Below are positions 8,385-16,379 of a stretch of DNA of 64,000 nucleotides, piece after piece. Source of the stretch: Streptomyces tagetis (lineage in GTDB: Bacteria; Actinomycetota; Actinomycetes; Streptomycetales; Streptomycetaceae). Both the position numbers and the translations under genes were made by a program. Location of the stretch: positions 310,001 through 374,000 of the forward strand of contig NZ_JAGPNL010000004.1 of the NCBI RefSeq assembly GCF_018069565.1, in the 5' to 3' direction. The notes beneath the pieces were generated by a model. The model searched no databases and was not told the DNA's origin. It saw only the letters and a list, made by a program, of their open reading frames with translations. Position 1 is the stretch's first letter, and the number at the start of each line of letters is the position of its first letter.

Positions 8385-8879
8385 TGTTCGTCCCTCATCT
8401 CGTGCGGCTCGTGCGTCTGGTACATCTCGTGCCTCCGTTGTGCGGGCTTCTGTGGGCCTGCGCGGACCTTCGGGGGTTTTCGGGGGGCTTCGGGGGGCTT
8501 CGGGGGCTTCAAAGGTCTTCGTGGGGTGGGGGGGGAGGGCGGACCGGGCCTGGTGGTGGCGCCCTCCGGTTTCCGGGTGCCCAGGTCCCGTGACCGGGTC
8601 CCGTGGCCCGGGTCCGTCGGAACCGGTGCCGGTGCGGCGTCGGTTCGGTGGGAGTGCGCCGGTCCCGGGACGGGTTGCTGCCGAGAACTCATTCATGCCC
8701 CGTGAGGCCCACGGCGGCTCAGGCTTCACCCACTTAACACGCCTGGTTCGCGGTGCCCGCGGGCACGCCGCACGATCGTCCTTGTGCGGCCGAGGCGCCC
8801 CCGCTCCGCGTGGAGAGCGCCCCGACGGCCGTTCTCTCTCCCAGTCCACGAGGATTTCCCCTGAGAAGAGGTGGGCCGG
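8385..8879. promoter_or_regulatory. Divergent whiE promoter region with G-run array
   Basis: These 495 bases separate the hydroxylase from the synthase genes and must hold both promoters. In S. coelicolor whiE these are sporulation-dependent, and one needs sigma-F. I could not place -10/-35 boxes with confidence. The visible structure is a run of four G tracts (5, 6, 6, 5 bases) at 8472-8506 separated by 4-5 bases (TTTTC, CTTC), followed by two more G runs at 8523-8534. No gene is seen. Confidence 0.7.
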
Positions 8880-10154
8880 ATGACGGTCTCTCCCGTCGTA
8901 TCGACGGACACCGCGCCGACGGACTCCGGGCCGGACGCCCGCCCGGTCCGGGGCGCTTCGGCGGAACCGGGCTCCCGGGACGCGGGCCCGGCGGATACCG
9001 GGCCGGCGGGCTCCCCGCCGGCGTCCGGGAAGGCCGCGGCGTCCGGTGTGACGACGTCCGCCTTCGACGGCTCCCGCGTGCGGGTCGTACTGATGCTGGA
9101 CGTCCACGACGGCATGCAGCAGGAGTTCCTGAACGCCTACGAGCGCATCCGCGGCCGGGTCGCCGCCGTCGCGGGGCACGTCAGCGACCAGTTGTGCCAG
9201 TCCCTGGAGAACCCGACGCAGTGGCTGCTGACCAGCGAGTGGGAGAGCGCGGCGCCCTTCCTCGCCTGGGTGAACAGCGCCGAGCACCTGGAGACGGTCG
9301 AGCCGCTCCAGGACTGTGTCCGCGACACCCGCTCGCTGCGGTACAGCGTGCTGCGCGAGACCTCGGGCGACGGCCCCGCCGACGAGCCGGCGACCCTGGA
9401 GGTGCCGAACGGCTCCCCCCGGATCGGCGGCAACCTCGTCCGGCACGCCCTGACCTTCACGGTCCGGCCGGGCAGCGAGGCGAAGGTGGCCGAGCTGCTG
9501 TCGAACTACGTCTCCCCCGAGGCGCACGTCGACGACTCCACCCGGCTGCTGCGCACCTCCCTGTTCCTGCACGGCAACCGGGTGGTGCGGGCGGTGGAGG
9601 TGCGCGGCGAGTTGCAGACCGCGCTGCGCCACGTCGCCCGGCAGCCCGGGGTGCGGGCGGTCGAGCGGGCGCTCGACCCGTATCTGGAGCAGAGCCGCGA
9701 CCTGGACGACCCGCACTCCGCGCGGCGGTTCTTCACGCTGGCGGCGATGCCGGCCGTGCACCACGTGGCGTCGGGCGCCCCGGTGGACGACCGGACCCGG
9801 CGGTGCGCGCTGCTCTACCCGGTCCGGCCCGGCGCCGGTCCGGAGCTGGCCCGGCTGCTGGCCCGCCAGGACGCCGCCGCCGTGCGGGACGCGCGCGGAC
9901 CGGTGCTGGCGGCCACCGTCTTCCACCGCGACGACCTGGTCGTCCGCCTCGTCGACGTGGACGGCGACCCGGACGCGGCGCCCGCGGCGGTGCTGGGCCT
10001 GCACGACCTGGCCGGCGTCCCCGAGGCCGGACGGCTGCTGGAGACGGCCGCCGCCGGTGTGGACGGGCCGCTGACCGACGCGGACGCGCCGGCCCGGCTG
10101 CTCGCGTACGCCCGGATGACGCCCCTGACCGACCGGCGATCGGCCGGCTCCTGA
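8880..10154 (+). CDS. whiE-ORFI: SchA/CurD-like domain protein (WhiE ORFI type)
   Basis: The protein has about 424 residues. A Pro/Ala/Gly-rich N terminus (about 50 residues) is followed by a segment around residues 60-155 like antibiotic-biosynthesis monooxygenase (ABM) ferredoxin-like folds (VRVVLMLDV...LTSEWES). A long SchA/CurD-like C-terminal region follows. An AGAGG site precedes ATG 8880, while GTG 8871 is also possible. It is the first gene of the synthase strand, as in whiE, sch and cur pigment clusters. Its biochemical role is not settled. It may help shape or oxidise the polyketide. Confidence 0.85.
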   Translation: MTVSPVVSTDTAPTDSGPDARPVRGASAEPGSRDAGPADTGPAGSPPASGKAAASGVTTSAFDGSRVRVVLMLDVHDGMQQEFLNAYERIRGRVAAVAGHVSDQLCQSLENPTQWLLTSEWESAAPFLAWVNSAEHLETVEPLQDCVRDTRSLRYSVLRETSGDGPADEPATLEVPNGSPRIGGNLVRHALTFTVRPGSEAKVAELLSNYVSPEAHVDDSTRLLRTSLFLHGNRVVRAVEVRGELQTALRHVARQPGVRAVERALDPYLEQSRDLDDPHSARRFFTLAAMPAVHHVASGAPVDDRTRRCALLYPVRPGAGPELARLLARQDAAAVRDARGPVLAATVFHRDDLVVRLVDVDGDPDAAPAAVLGLHDLAGVPEAGRLLETAAAGVDGPLTDADAPARLLAYARMTPLTDRRSAGS

Positions 10155-10245
10155 TCGCTGCGGCGCGGCCCGGCCCGCCGACGTGCCCGCCGGTCCGCCG
10201 CAGACGCCCCTCCCCGTCCCCCCTGCCTCCCCCGGAGTGACCGAC

Positions 10246-10716
10246 ATGACAGACCAGCAGGTTCGCATCGTCTCCCTCGGCGACATCGCGCCCAACCGCC
10301 GCCGCGGCGGCGACCTCCGCGCCCTCCTGACGCCCACCACCGCGGGGTCGACCAGCGGTTTCATGGGCGTGGCCCTCATGCAGCCCGGCGAGCGCATCGC
10401 CGAGCACTACCACCCGTACTCCGAGGAGTTCGTGTACGTCACCGACGGAGCGCTGGAAGTGGACCTGGACGGCGTGGCCCACCCCCTGGCCGCCGGGCAG
10501 GGCCTGCTGATCCCGCAGGACATGCGCCACCGCTTCCGCAACGTCGGTGACGTCGAGGCCCGGATGGTCTTCCACCTGGGCCCGCTGGCCCCGCGGCCCG
10601 AACTGGGGCACGTCGACACGGAGGACGCGCAGGGCAACAGTCTCGTCCACGACCACGACGGGTGCGCCCACCCCGGTGACGGCCGGCCCGCCACCGCGGC
10701 CGAGGCGGTGTCATGA
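10246..10716 (+). CDS. whiE-ORFII: Cupin protein (WhiE ORFII type)
   Basis: The 156-residue single-domain cupin has the motif EHYHPYSEEFVYVTDG (two His, one Glu as metal ligands) and the second motif near PQDMRHRFRNVG. GGAG sits 8 bases before ATG 10246. It overlaps the KS-alpha start by ATGA, so translation is coupled. Cupins of this position are conserved in spore pigment clusters and are thought to assist cyclisation or oxidation, without proof that I know of. The C-terminal tail is His-rich (HDHDGCAH). Confidence 0.9.
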   Translation: MTDQQVRIVSLGDIAPNRRRGGDLRALLTPTTAGSTSGFMGVALMQPGERIAEHYHPYSEEFVYVTDGALEVDLDGVAHPLAAGQGLLIPQDMRHRFRNVGDVEARMVFHLGPLAPRPELGHVDTEDAQGNSLVHDHDGCAHPGDGRPATAAEAVS

Positions 10717-11984
10717 ACCGGCGCCGGGTCGCCGTCACCGGCATAGGCGTCGTCGCCCCGGGCGGGATCGGCGTGCCGCAGTTCTGGGGCCTGCTGTCCG
10801 AGGGCCGTACGGCGACGCGCCGGATCTCCCTCTTCGACCCGGACGGGCTGCGTTCGCAGATCGCCGCCGAGTGCGACTTCGATCCGTCCGACCACGGGCT
10901 GGACCTCGCCACGGTCCAACGCAGCGACCGGTACGTGCAGTTCGCGCTGGTGGCCGCCGCGCAGGCGGTGCGCGACGCGGAGCTGGACCTGGCGCGGCTG
11001 GACCCGTGGCGGGCCGGCGCCACGCTGGGCACGGCGGTCGGCGGCACCACCCGGCTGGAACACGACTACGTGCTGGTCAGTGAGCGCGGCGCGCGCTGGG
11101 ACGTCGACGACCGGCAGGCCGAACCGCATCTCCAGCGGGCCTTCACCCCCGCCACGCTCGCCTCGGCGGTGGCCGAGGAGTTCGGGGTGCACGGGCCGGT
11201 GCAGACCGTGTCGACGGGGTGCACCTCGGGTCTGGACGCGGTGGGTTACGCCTTCCACGCGATAGCCGAGGGCCGCGTCGACGTCTGCCTCGCGGGCGCC
11301 TCCGACTCGCCGATCTCGCCGATCACCATGGCCTGCTTCGACGCGATCAAGGCGACCTCGCCGAACAACGACGACCCCGCGCACGCCTCCCGTCCCTTCG
11401 ACGCCGACCGCAACGGCTTCGTCATGGGCGAGGGCGCGGCGGTGCTGGTCCTGGAGGACCTGGAGCACGCGCGGGCCCGCGGCGCCGAGGTGTACTGCGA
11501 GATCAGCGGGTACGCGACCTTCGGCAACGCCTACCACATGACCGGGCTCACCAAGGAGGGCCTGGAGATGGCGCGGGCGATCGACACGGCGCTCGGCATG
11601 GCCCGCCTGGACGGCACCGCCGTCGACTACGTCAACGCCCACGGCTCGGGCACGGTGCAGAACGACCGGCACGAGACGGCGGCCGTCAAACGGTCGCTGG
11701 GCGAGCACGCGTACGCGACCCCGATGAGTTCGATCAAGTCCATGGTGGGCCATTCGCTGGGGGCCATCGGCTCCATCGAACTGGCCGCGTGCGTCCTGGC
11801 GTTGGACCGTCAGGTGGTGCCGCCGACGGCCAACTACGAGACGCCCGACCCGGAGTGCGACCTCGACTACGTGCCGCGCCAGGCACGCGAGCGGGCGCTG
11901 CGGCACGTGCTGTCGGTGGGCAGCGGTTTCGGCGGCTTCCAGTCGGCGGTCGTGCTGAGCGGGTGCGAAGGAGGACGGCGATGA
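10713..11984 (+). CDS. whiE-ORFIII: Ketosynthase alpha of type II polyketide synthase (WhiE ORFIII type)
   Basis: The 423-residue ketosynthase has the active-site Cys (STGCTSG, near residue 170), first His in NAHGSGT and second His in MVGHSLGAIGS. It condenses malonyl-ACP units into the poly-beta-keto chain together with the next gene product. It overlaps ORFII and ORFIV by 4 bases at each end. Neighbouring KS-beta, ACP, aromatase and cyclase complete a minimal synthase. Assignment to spore pigment and not an antibiotic rests on the whole cluster layout. Confidence 0.95.
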   Translation: MNRRRVAVTGIGVVAPGGIGVPQFWGLLSEGRTATRRISLFDPDGLRSQIAAECDFDPSDHGLDLATVQRSDRYVQFALVAAAQAVRDAELDLARLDPWRAGATLGTAVGGTTRLEHDYVLVSERGARWDVDDRQAEPHLQRAFTPATLASAVAEEFGVHGPVQTVSTGCTSGLDAVGYAFHAIAEGRVDVCLAGASDSPISPITMACFDAIKATSPNNDDPAHASRPFDADRNGFVMGEGAAVLVLEDLEHARARGAEVYCEISGYATFGNAYHMTGLTKEGLEMARAIDTALGMARLDGTAVDYVNAHGSGTVQNDRHETAAVKRSLGEHAYATPMSSIKSMVGHSLGAIGSIELAACVLALDRQVVPPTANYETPDPECDLDYVPRQARERALRHVLSVGSGFGGFQSAVVLSGCEGGRR

Positions 11985-13216
11985 GCGCAGGACGTCGGCC
12001 CCGTGCGGTGGTCACCGGTCTCGGCGTGGTGTCCCCGCACGGCGTCGGTGCCGAGACCTTCTGGAAGGCGGTCGCGGACGGCACCAGCAGTCTCGGTCCG
12101 GTCACCCGGGAGGGCTGCGGCCATCTGCCGCTGCGGGTCGCGGGCGAGGTGCGCGGCTTCGACGCGGTGGAGACCATCGAGGAGCGGTTCCTCGTCCAGA
12201 CCGACCGGTTCACGCACTTCGCGCTGGCCGCCGCCCAACTGGCCATGGAGGACGCCCGGTTCGGCCGTGCCGACATCGCGTCGCCGTACTCCGTGGGCGT
12301 GGTGACCGCGGCCGGGTCCGGGGGCGGCGAGTTCGGGCAGCGGGAGTTGCAGAACCTGTGGGGCCATGGCTCGCGGTACGTGGGCCCGTACCAGTCGATC
12401 GCCTGGTTCTACGCGGCCAGCACCGGCCAGATCTCCATCCGCAACGACTTCAAGGGGCCCTGCGGAGTCGTGGCCGCCGACGAGGCGGGCGGGCTGGACG
12501 CGCTGGCGCACGCGGCGCTGACCGTGCGCGGCGGCACCGAGCGGGTCGTCTGCGGGGCGACGGAGGCGCCGCTCGCCCCGTACTCGGTCGTCTGCCAGCT
12601 CGGGTATCCGGAGCTGAGCCGGGCGGACGAACCGGACCGCGCCTACCGTCCGTTCACCGCCGCCGCCTGCGGGTTCGCGCCCGCCGAGGGCGGGGCGATG
12701 CTCGTGGTGGAGGAGGAGACGGCGGCCCGGGAGCGTGGGGCCGAGCCGCGGGCGACGGTGGCCGGGCACGCGGCGACCTTCACCGGCGCCTCCCGCTGGG
12801 AACAGTCCCGGGCGGGGCTGGCGCGGGCGATCCAGGGCGCTCTGGCGGAGGCGGGCTGCCGGCCCGAGGAGATCGACGTGGTCTTCGCGGACGCCCTCGG
12901 GGTGCCGGAGGCGGACCGGGCCGAGGCGCTCGCGCTCACCGACGCGCTGGGGGCGCACGCCCGGCGGGTGCCGGTCACCGCGCCCAAGACCGGGACCGGG
13001 CGGGCCTACTGCGCGGCGCCGGTGCTGGACGTGGCGACGGCGGTGCTCTCCATGGAGCACGGGCTGATCCCGCCGACCCCGCACGTGTTCGACCTCTGCC
13101 ACGACCTGGACGTGGTGGCCGGCCGGGCCCGCGCCGTCGAGCCGCGCACCGCCCTGGTCCTCTCCCGGGGCCTGATGGGCGGCAACTCGGCGCTCGTGCT
13201 GCGCAAGGGCGCCTGA
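11981..13216 (+). CDS. whiE-ORFIV: Ketosynthase chain-length factor (KS-beta, WhiE ORFIV type)
   Basis: The 411-residue ketosynthase homologue lacks the nucleophilic Cys. The aligned motif reads ADEAGGLD with Glu at about residue 168, where many antibiotic KS-beta proteins have Gln (AEQAGG). KS-beta partners KS-alpha, sets chain length and primes by decarboxylating malonyl-ACP. The start ATG overlaps the KS-alpha stop. A 14-bp perfect hairpin follows 11 bases after the stop, before the ACP gene. Confidence 0.93.
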   Translation: MSAGRRPRAVVTGLGVVSPHGVGAETFWKAVADGTSSLGPVTREGCGHLPLRVAGEVRGFDAVETIEERFLVQTDRFTHFALAAAQLAMEDARFGRADIASPYSVGVVTAAGSGGGEFGQRELQNLWGHGSRYVGPYQSIAWFYAASTGQISIRNDFKGPCGVVAADEAGGLDALAHAALTVRGGTERVVCGATEAPLAPYSVVCQLGYPELSRADEPDRAYRPFTAAACGFAPAEGGAMLVVEEETAARERGAEPRATVAGHAATFTGASRWEQSRAGLARAIQGALAEAGCRPEEIDVVFADALGVPEADRAEALALTDALGAHARRVPVTAPKTGTGRAYCAAPVLDVATAVLSMEHGLIPPTPHVFDLCHDLDVVAGRARAVEPRTALVLSRGLMGGNSALVLRKGA

Positions 13217-13226
13217 CCTTCCCCAC

Positions 13227-13259
13227 CGCGCGGGGCGGCCACGCCGGCCGCCCCGCGCG
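13227..13259 (+). terminator. Strong hairpin between KS-beta and ACP genes
   Basis: CGCGCGGGGCGGCC at 13227-13240 pairs without mismatch with GGCCGCCCCGCGCG at 13246-13259 around a 5-base loop. There is no T tract. It lies inside an otherwise tight operon, so it may be a partial terminator or an RNA-processing or stability element that sets the ratio of ACP and later proteins to ketosynthase. Confidence 0.7.
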
Positions 13260-13318
13260 TCCTCCCCAGGCGCCGCCGCCGGCGCGCGCCGACCGAACGA
13301 GCCAAGGAGCAGCCTCGC

Positions 13319-13588
13319 ATGAGCAACCCAAAGGACTATCAGGTGAGCGTCGAGGAACTGGCCGCGCTGATGAAGCGCACCGCCGGGGTGCAGGTCGACC
13401 CGGCCGCGCTGCGACAGCAGTCCGACGCCGGATTCGAGAGCTTCGGCCTGGACTCCCTCGGCCTGCTGGGCATCGTGGCCGAGCTGGAGAAGCAGTACGG
13501 GCTGGGCCTGCCCGAGCAGGCCGAGCGCTGCAAGACGCCCGCCGATTTCCTCGCGCTGGTCAACGGCGCCCTGAAGACGGGAGTGTGA
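13319..13588 (+). CDS. whiE-ORFV: Acyl carrier protein (WhiE ORFV type)
   Basis: This 89-residue ACP has the phosphopantetheine attachment motif FGLDSLGLLG, with Ser near residue 43, and the usual four-helix spacing. It carries the growing polyketide for KS-alpha/KS-beta. AAGGAG lies about 9 bases before the ATG. About 100 bases containing a strong hairpin separate it from KS-beta, while the aromatase gene begins directly after its stop. Confidence 0.95.
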   Translation: MSNPKDYQVSVEELAALMKRTAGVQVDPAALRQQSDAGFESFGLDSLGLLGIVAELEKQYGLGLPEQAERCKTPADFLALVNGALKTGV

Positions 13589-13589
13589 C

Positions 13590-14069
13590 ATGGCAGGGCA
13601 CACCGACAACGAGATCACCATCGCCGCGCCGATGGACCTGGTCTGGGAGATGACCAACGACGTCGACAACTGGCCCCGGCTGTTCAGCGAGTACGCCTCG
13701 GTGGACGTGCTGGAGCGCGACGGCGACCGCGTCACCTTCCGGCTCACCATGCACCCGGACGAACAGGACCGGGTGTGGAGCTGGGTCTCCGAGCGCACCG
13801 CCGACCGCGCGAGCCGCACCGTGCGCGCCCACCGGGTCGAGACCGGCCCCTTCCAGTACATGAACATCGTCTGGGAGTACGCCGAGACCCCGCAGGGGAC
13901 CCGGATGCGCTGGGTCCAGGACTTCGCGATGAAGCGGGACGCGCCCGTGGACGACGCGGGGATGACGGAGAACATCAACCGCAACTCCCGTACGCAGATG
14001 GCGCTGATCCGGGACCGGATCGAGCAGGCGGCGGGCGAGCGGCGGACCGCCCCGGCGTTCGCCGACTGA
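13590..14069 (+). CDS. whiE-ORFVI: Polyketide aromatase/cyclase, START/SRPBCC fold (WhiE ORFVI type)
   Basis: The single SRPBCC domain of 159 residues begins with a strand (NEITIAAPMDLVWEMTNDVDNWP) and ends in a long helix (NSRTQMALIRDRIEQ). Single-domain aromatases of this family (TcmN N-terminal, WhiE ORFVI) direct first-ring cyclisation and aromatisation of non-reduced polyketides. It starts one base after the ACP stop. No ketoreductase gene is nearby, as expected for a pigment pathway. Confidence 0.93.
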   Translation: MAGHTDNEITIAAPMDLVWEMTNDVDNWPRLFSEYASVDVLERDGDRVTFRLTMHPDEQDRVWSWVSERTADRASRTVRAHRVETGPFQYMNIVWEYAETPQGTRMRWVQDFAMKRDAPVDDAGMTENINRNSRTQMALIRDRIEQAAGERRTAPAFAD

Positions 14070-14104
14070 CGGCGGGCCGACCGACTCCGACGAAGGGCCT
14101 CCTC

Positions 14105-14437
14105 ATGCACCACACCCTGATCGTCGCCCGGATGGCACCCGGTGCGGCGCCGGACATCGCCAAGGTGTTCGCCGAGTCCGACCGCGGTGAGCTGCCCGAC
14201 CTGGTGGGGGTGACCGGGCGCAGCCTCTTCTCCTTCGGTGATGTGTACATGCATCTCATCGAGAGCGAGGACGACCCGGCGCCGCGTATCGCCCGGCTGA
14301 CCGGCCATCCGGAGTTCCGTGAGGTCAGCGAGCGGCTGGAGCCGTACGTCTCGGCGTACGACCCGGCGACCTGGCGCAGTCCACAGGACGCGATGGCCCG
14401 CCGCTTCTACCGCTGGGAGCGGTCCGCCGCCGGCTGA
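14105..14437 (+). CDS. whiE-ORFVII: TcmI-type polyketide cyclase (WhiE ORFVII type)
   Basis: This 110-residue protein is of the TcmI/ferredoxin-like cyclase family, with start MHHTLIVARMAPG, central SLFSFGDVYMHLIE and the C-terminal segment AMARRFYRWE. TcmI-type cyclases close later rings of the polyketide. It lies 35 bases after the aromatase and closes the synthase operon. The next gene is unrelated. Confidence 0.92.
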   Translation: MHHTLIVARMAPGAAPDIAKVFAESDRGELPDLVGVTGRSLFSFGDVYMHLIESEDDPAPRIARLTGHPEFREVSERLEPYVSAYDPATWRSPQDAMARRFYRWERSAAG

Positions 14438-14673
14438 CGGCGTCCGCCTCCCGTACCGCGTCGGGGTCGCACGGCTGCTGCCGGGCGACCCCGGCGCGCG
14501 TCCGGCTGATGCCTCAACTCGCTTGTGACAAGCGGCACATGACGTACGGTCATGGTTTGCCCTCGGCTTCGGGTTGGATCTTGGGGTAGACCGGCGCGCG
14601 GGTGGGGCCGTGCCCGCGGCGGCCGGGCCCCGTCCTCCCACGCGCCCGCCGACCAACGGAGAGGACGCGCCTC

Positions 14674-15540
14674 GTGGGCCGACCCCCAGCCCGCCGATCA
14701 CGTCGGAGCGCCGTGCCGGGCGGCGGACGCCGGGCCCGCGCCGCCCGCAGGCGCCGGCCGGCGCGTACGGCCCTGGCCGGGCTGGCGCTCGGCGCCGTGC
14801 TGGTCGCGGCCGGCGCCGCCGCCGGGTACTGGCGGCAGACGCGCGCCGGGGACCCGGGCGGCGGGGCGGCGGGCGCCGCGGAGGCGGCGGGTCCGAAGGC
14901 GTCCGACGCGAAGGCCCCCTCGACGGCCCCGCCGCCGCCCTCCCCCTCGCCCTCTCCCCCGGTCGTCGCGGTGCCCGAGACCGGGCCCGGCACCTTCACC
15001 ACCGCGGACGCCGACGGCGCGAGCGTGGGTACGGGGACCCGGGTGCGGCGGTACATGGTGCTGGTGGAGGAGGGCATCGACATCCCGGCCGAGGAGGCCG
15101 CCGCCGAGGTGTCCGCCGTCCTCGCCGACCCGCGCGGCTGGACGCGGGGCGGCACCGAGGCGTTCCGGCTGGTCGGCTCGGGGCCGCACGACTTCGTGGT
15201 GCGGATCGCCACGCCGGGCACCGTCGACGAGATCTGCGGCGCGGCCGGGCTGAACACCCGGGGCGAGGTGAACTGCAGCGTCGGCAAGGACGTCGTGGTG
15301 AACCTCAAGCGCTGGGTGCTGGGCTCCCCGGAGTTCGACGGCCCGATCGGCGAGTACCGGGCGCTGATCGTCAACCACGAGGTCGGCCACCGCATCGGCC
15401 GCGGCCACGAGACCTGCCCGGGGCCGGGCCTGCCCGCCCCGGCGATGATGCAGCAGATCAAGGGGCTCCAGGGGTGCGTCGCCAACGCCTGGCCGTACGA
15501 CCGTGACGGACGGTACCTGGGCGGCCCCTCGGTCCCGTGA
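14674..15540 (+). CDS. Membrane-anchored DUF3152 protein with metzincin-type zinc motif
   Basis: The protein has about 288 residues from GTG 14674 (GGAGAGG 9 bases upstream). A strongly basic N terminus is followed by one membrane segment (TALAGLALGAVLVAAGAAAG, about residues 29-48), a Pro/Ser-rich linker, then the extracellular DUF3152 domain. That domain contains HEVGHRIGRGHE, an exact HExxHxxGxxH pattern, followed by Pro/Met-rich residues (APAMMQQ) that could be a Met-turn. This suggests a secreted zinc protease, which is inferred and not proven. Paired Cys residues near the motif could form disulfides. Confidence 0.85.
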   Translation: MGRPPARRSRRSAVPGGGRRARAARRRRPARTALAGLALGAVLVAAGAAAGYWRQTRAGDPGGGAAGAAEAAGPKASDAKAPSTAPPPPSPSPSPPVVAVPETGPGTFTTADADGASVGTGTRVRRYMVLVEEGIDIPAEEAAAEVSAVLADPRGWTRGGTEAFRLVGSGPHDFVVRIATPGTVDEICGAAGLNTRGEVNCSVGKDVVVNLKRWVLGSPEFDGPIGEYRALIVNHEVGHRIGRGHETCPGPGLPAPAMMQQIKGLQGCVANAWPYDRDGRYLGGPSVP

Positions 15541-15552
15541 ACCGGCGCTCCC

Positions 15553-15670
15553 CGGACCGGTGCGCCCGTACGACGGCGGCGACCCCACGCCCGGACCGGC
15601 GCACCCGTACGACGGCGGCCATCCACGCCCCGGACCCGCGCACCCGTACGACGGCGGCCACCCGCCCCGG
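15553..15670. repeat. Three tandem copies of a 39-bp GC-rich unit
   Basis: Units begin CGGACC(G/C)G at about 15553, 15592 and 15631, each containing CCCGTACGACGGCGGC. The period is 39 bp, a multiple of three. In one plus-strand frame it reads PYDGGHP-type peptides, but no convincing gene with a ribosome site encloses it, so I treat it as an intergenic repeat. The rest of 15541-15825 is GC-rich with no gene seen. Confidence 0.7.
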
Positions 15671-15825
15671 ACCCGCGGCCCCGGTCCCACGCTCCGCCGA
15701 GCCGCCGGACGGGCCCCCGCCGAGCCCCCGGACCGGCCGCGCCGTCGAGCCGCCCGGCGCGTGAAATCCGGGCCCGCGCGGCCCGCCCCCGGGACATCCG
15801 GCGGGCGCGGCGCGATGATCCCGGC

Positions 15826-16257
15826 ATGACGACACCCCGCTTCGACCCCCGCTCCCTGCTGGCCGGCGCCCGCCTCGGCGTACTGGCGACGATCAAGTCC
15901 GACGGCCGCCCGCAGCTCTCCCCCGTCATGCCCGCCTACGACGAAGGCGCCGGCGTGCTGCGCGTCTCCACCCGCGAGGGGCTGGCCAAGACCGCCAACC
16001 TGCGCCGGGACCCGCGCGCCTCGCTGGAGGTCACCGCCCCGGACGGCCGCTCCTGGGCCACCGCCGAGGGCACCGTCACCCTCACCGGGCCGGGCACCGA
16101 CCCGCACGGTCCGGAGGTGGAGGCGCTGGTGGCGTACTACCGCGCCGCCGCCGGGGAGCACCCCGACTGGGACGCGTACCGGGCGGCGATGGTCTCCGAG
16201 CGCCGGGTGCTGCTCACCCTGACCATCGAACACGTGTACGGCTCGGCGATCGGCTGA
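15826..16257 (+). CDS. PPOX-class F420- or FMN-dependent oxidoreductase
   Basis: The 143-residue split beta-barrel protein begins ARLGVLATIKSDGRPQLSPVMPAY, the opening strand pair of the pyridoxamine-phosphate-oxidase-like family, and has TREGLAKTANLRRDPRASL in the middle. Actinobacterial relatives such as the Rv1155 group bind F420. Which cofactor and substrate apply here cannot be told from sequence. It is a single gene between unrelated neighbours. Confidence 0.85.
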   Translation: MTTPRFDPRSLLAGARLGVLATIKSDGRPQLSPVMPAYDEGAGVLRVSTREGLAKTANLRRDPRASLEVTAPDGRSWATAEGTVTLTGPGTDPHGPEVEALVAYYRAAAGEHPDWDAYRAAMVSERRVLLTLTIEHVYGSAIG

Positions 16258-16379
16258 GGGGCCGCTTCCCCGGCGTCGTGAGAATCACACGGAAACGGTG
16301 ATCGATCCGGCCTCCGTTTCCGTACTCCCCCGAGCACGAGTACGTGCACGAGATCTCTCACGTCGCCCCTGGAGGCATC

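Noticed and set aside
6705..10397. Single 1230-codon minus-strand frame joining the hydroxylase to DNA opposite the whiE ORFI gene
   Set aside because: The FAD hydroxylase begins at ATG 8384 with a ribosome site. The upstream extension is antisense to a gene with its own recognisable domains.
15553..15670. CRISPR-like repeat
   Set aside because: The units are directly tandem with no unique spacers, and no cas genes are present.
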